64,000 nt of DNA from Eutreptiella sp. 'Long Island Sound 2002' (lineage: Eukaryota; Euglenozoa; Euglenophyceae; Eutreptiales; Eutreptiaceae), in NCBI GenBank assembly GCA_964036045.1, contig OZ038383.1:38363294-38427293 (forward strand), read 5' to 3'. The notes under the pieces are model-generated. The model ran no database searches. It was not told the DNA's origin and was given only the letters and a program-made list of their open reading frames with translations. The position numbers and the translations under genes are program-made. This document shows, piece by piece, positions 60,526 through 64,000 of the stretch (positions are counted from its first letter, which is position 1; each line of letters starts with the position of its first letter).

Positions 60526-63500
60526 TCAATTCGGCCAAGCACGAATACATGTGACCACCAACCTGTCTGGTGGGGCCCTCGTACGGCTTGGGCGCTGCAA
60601 ATCAGCGGCCGAACTCGAAGCTTGGTCCTCATTTGGCCCCTGGGCTGGCCTGACCGCAGGAGGGGGGATCGACGGATCAGCCCTGGAATGTGGCTGCTGA
60701 GGGCCGTAAAAGGCTGGATCTCGATTCACCACAGGTCTTTTTCCGTCGCTCTCCACCTGTCTGTCTGGTTTCGACAGACAGTCTGTCAGGAGTACGCCAA
60801 TTTCGGGGTGCTTCTTGAGGAAGTCGATGAACCCCTTGGTGTACCCATGGACAAAAGAATGGGCTGGTTCCCAGTTGTTGTGACTGGAATCAAAGCCCCT
60901 CCACTCACATAGAAATTCCCATTCGCCCTTTCCGTCACGTCTTGCCTCTAAAATCCTCTTGAGTTCGTACTTCCCCCCTTCGATGACCCGATCGGACAAA
61001 AATTTCGAAGTCCAAAAAAGGGGTTTAACCCGATCCTTGGGGGAGGGGATCTCTCTCTTGAGGCGATCGCCCGAAACTTCAATTTCCCTGCTGACATCCA
61101 CACGAATCCTCCACCTGTTCTCACCTAGACGCGCTGTAACAGCGAAAGGCCCCTCCCACAAGGGAAGAAGCTTATCATCTCCGTCCAGGGTGGTTTCGGA
61201 TTTTCGAAGCCAAACTCGATCATCGACTTCAAAATTGTCGGGATTTTTTCGGCCTTGATTCTGGACCCAAAGCCAGTCAGCTTGATGCTTATCGATTAAT
61301 TTCGAGACAGTTTTTTCTGCTCGTTGGATTTCGTCCAAAAACAACGAAGCATCTTTACAAGGGCGAGGATTATTCAACGGCATGTTCCACCAACACTTCT
61401 TTCGTCCAAAGACAATTTCATTTGGAGAAAGGCCATGGTACAAGGGCGTGTTGTGGTAACGGCGAAGCAATGCGAAGAGAACTTCAAGCCAATGGAAGTC
61501 TTTCTCACTGGCGAGCTCCTTACGAAGCATATTTATAACAGAGCGGCCGGCTCTTTCGCCAGGCAGCGCTCGATGTGAGTGGATTTCACATCTTAGGTGG
61601 TGGATTCCAAGGCGAGCACATAATTCCTTCCACCATTCGGAGGTGTACTCTTTGCCTGAGTCCGTAACCACCTCGGATGGGACGTCCCAACCTCCCATCC
61701 AGGTCTGCGCGCACCATTTGGCGGCAGCTTTGCCAGTCATTGACTCGACGTTGCAAGGCAACACCTGAATGTAGCCAGAATGACGGCATTGTATGAGGAG
61801 CACTCCATTGACCTTTTTGTTGGTCCAATGGCACTCTTCGTCGTCGAGTTCACCAAGATGGAAAGAATCACTGGTGACTCTGTTAAAGAGGCGCTCCGGA
61901 ATAGGGTGTGGCCTCAGATGGCCGTGCTTCTTCGCGCTGGGGGGCGTCGAGACAGCACATTGGGCACATCCGGCGGCTACTTTCATACAGTGAGTATATA
62001 GCCTTGAGCCGAACAACCTATGTTTAATCATCGACCATAATCTACGGCCATGTGCGTGGGGGGACTCCCATTTGCGCCACCAGTTTAACACTCGGGGGGC
62101 CAGGGCGTCTGGTACGCACAATTTACCCTCCATCCACAGCTTCCCCGCATCCAACGAATATTCAGCATAAATTCCATCCTTGTGAGCATCTTTGGATTTG
62201 AGATTCTCAAAGACCTCTTTAAACATGGAATCATGCAGATAATCGTTCGTCCAGTCACGGATGATAAGGGAATCTTTCGGCAGGGGTGGAGTTTTGGCCG
62301 GATCTCGACGCTTAATGCCCTGAATCAACCGAAATTCACTTACAGGTCGGGTATACTCGAACCGTTTCACACTCCCTGAGGAGGGATCGGTGACTTTCTC
62401 CACGACTTTCAGTGATTTGGTGATAATCTCATGAGCATGCGCCGGATCTGAGAAGGCCGTGATGTCATGACACGGTAATGCATGCCGTTTAACAGAGCAT
62501 TGCATGCATTCACGTCGAATGAGCTTTTTTTCTTCCTGATCCCACTCGATTACGACGTGGCGGTCCTGCTCCGTACCATGGATGTTGGTACTTTGCAGCC
62601 CCTCTGAAGCGGGGTAAGCCCATCGGCTCAGAGCATCTGCTACCGTGTTGTGTTTTCCAGGCAAATACGACACATGGAGGTCAAACAGACTGAGAAATTC
62701 ATGCCATCTGGCCCGTCGACCAGCTGGGCTCGCGATAGTATCAATGTGTTCGGTGGCCCAATACTCCAGAGATCGATGATCCGTCAGGATCTCGACTCGA
62801 TTGGTGCCAACCCACGATTGGTACTTCTTCAGAGCGCAAATTATGGCATAAGTCTCTTGCTCACGCGGTGACCATTGCATCTGGCGTGGAGCTAGCTTCC
62901 GAGACCAAAATGCAAGAGGGTAATGATGACCTGTGGCTTCATCAACCTGTTCAAGGACAGCTCCGATCGCGTACCTAGAAGCGTCGGTTCTTATGTAGAA
63001 GGGTCGGTCGAATTTCGGCACATGCAACGTGGCGACTTCGCAGAGGGCCGCTTCAAGTGATGGAAGGCCTCCTCGCACTCGTCAGTCCACTTGACACGAA
63101 CCTTTGAACCTGCCTTGCCCGCATCTCTCCCTACTTTCAAAAGTTCAGTGAGGGGGGCAGCAAATCTGGCATAATTCGGCACAAAAGTGTGGTAAAAATT
63201 GCAACAACCCAGGAATCCTCTCAATTCCGTGATCGTCTCAGGGCGCTTCCACTTCTGAATAGCGACGAGCTTCCCTGGACTGGGTCGTCGGGTGCCATTC
63301 TCAAGGAGAGAACCACAAAATTCGACTGATTTTGAAAATAGTTTTCCCTTCTTTGGCCCACAAATCAGCTGATTGGCATCAAGAATGTCCAAAACCTGGT
63401 TCAGCTGCTTTTCATGTAGGGCCACCAGCTCGGCTTCGGTCAGTCCCTCCCCCTCTGTCGCGATGATTATGTCATCTATGTACACACTCACGAAGCCACG

Positions 63501-64000
63501 AAGCTCAGGATGAGCTGTAAAAAGCACATCCTCCATCATTCTTTGAAAAAACGAAGGGGCGTTCTTCAGGGCCATTAGCATGACCGTCCACTGGACTGGG
63601 CCACATGGCGTGCACATACAGGTGAGAGGTCGGCTGTCCTTCCTCAACGGCATTCGGTGAAAGCCGTGACGGAGATCCAGCACAGAAAACAAACGACCTC
63701 TTGCCCTCTTGGCGATTTCCTCCTCAATGAGGGGCAGGGGGTGTGAATCCGCCTTGGTTTCGGCGTTGAGGTTGCGAAAATCAACAACCATTCCCCAACC
63801 ATCAAAAGTGTTCTGGTCTGCAGGCGGCGGCTTCGGGACTGTGAAGGGTGCACAGCACCACTCGCTGGTCATACAACCCTCAAGCCAACTAAATTCCCTG
63901 AGATTTCTCTCGATTATTTTTCTGAGTATCTCATGTTTTTGTCCATGGTTCTCATAAGGACGCTGTTTCTTCGCCTTGTCCCCTTCACGGACAGGGGGGT
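60526..64000 (-). pseudogene. pol: Element D: Ty3/gypsy Pol (RT, RNase H, integrase, chromodomain), truncated by window edge
   Basis: Read leftwards from the edge, the frame carries RT motifs (VVDFRNLNAETK, LDLRHGFHRMPL, catalytic VYIDD near 63470) as far as 63060. There a one-base deletion (GGCGGCC to GCGGCC) moves the frame to the one starting at 63078. The rest is intact: RNase H (RTDASRYAIGAVLEQ), the LTDHRS block, a zinc-finger region ending CAQCAV, an integrase core with VTSDSFH, VVTDSGKEYTS and GERAGRS, and a chromodomain (YELKRILEA ... EWRGFDSSHNNWEP), ending TGA at 60526. The protein lineage is distinct from both A and B. Protease and Gag lie beyond the window. One frameshift disables it unless corrected by slippage. 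Confidence 0.92.

Overview
The window is eukaryotic and almost entirely transposon-derived. It carries Ty3/gypsy-type LTR retrotransposons with integrase and chromodomain, two piggyBac-like transposase copies with a C-terminal zinc finger, in-phase GT-AG introns, a 209-bp satellite and minisatellites. I see no bacterial operon signals, rRNA gene or intact tRNA gene. The mixture (chromodomain gypsy elements with alga-like Gag architectures, introner-like introns) suggests a microalga or other protist such as a green alga or dinoflagellate. I cannot settle the species.

Layout. 1-2.9 kb: piggyBac remnant and non-coding DNA. 3.2-4.5 kb: one open reading frame for an unrecognised multi-pass membrane protein, the only plausible host gene on the left. 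6.1-6.7 kb: two minisatellites. 6.8-10.1 kb: a decayed + strand gag-protease (element F, same clade as A). 11.1-13.9 kb: a coiled-coil Gag-like pseudogene (G). 13.9-46.1 kb: a stack of nested LTR elements whose ends can be fixed to the base. G is interrupted by the old minus-strand element C (LTR 13881-14676). C is split by the + strand element A (16937-45451, two 2982-bp LTRs, TSD CCAG). A is split by the minus-strand element B (30283-41681, LTRs of 800 and 797 bp, TSD GTACC). LTR divergence supports the order: C and B LTRs differ strongly, A LTRs by a few percent by eye, B LTRs by about 4 substitutions.

46.1-48.2 kb: a GC-rich, A-poor block ending in a 209-bp tandem satellite. 49.3-54.9 kb: three minus-strand units, namely a lysine-rich unknown, a piggyBac-like transposase, and an unknown acidic/proline-rich gene. 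They are punctuated by five related introns that look like introner elements. 56.2-64 kb: a minus-strand gypsy element D (pol 60526 to the window edge) whose 3' part is interrupted by a small non-coding LTR element E (57365-59938, TSD CGGGG).

A and B each encode Gag, aspartic protease, reverse transcriptase, RNase H, integrase and chromodomain in a single reading frame. In both, the Gag-to-Pol boundary is a stop codon followed by CGG (UAG CGG in A, UGA CGG in B). That is the kind of context known for programmed readthrough. A also carries an env-like region (signal peptide, cysteines, C-terminal membrane segment) between pol and its 3' LTR, which B has split. Its very long LTR is full of inverted repeats. 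These points, with the introner family, are the most promising leads.
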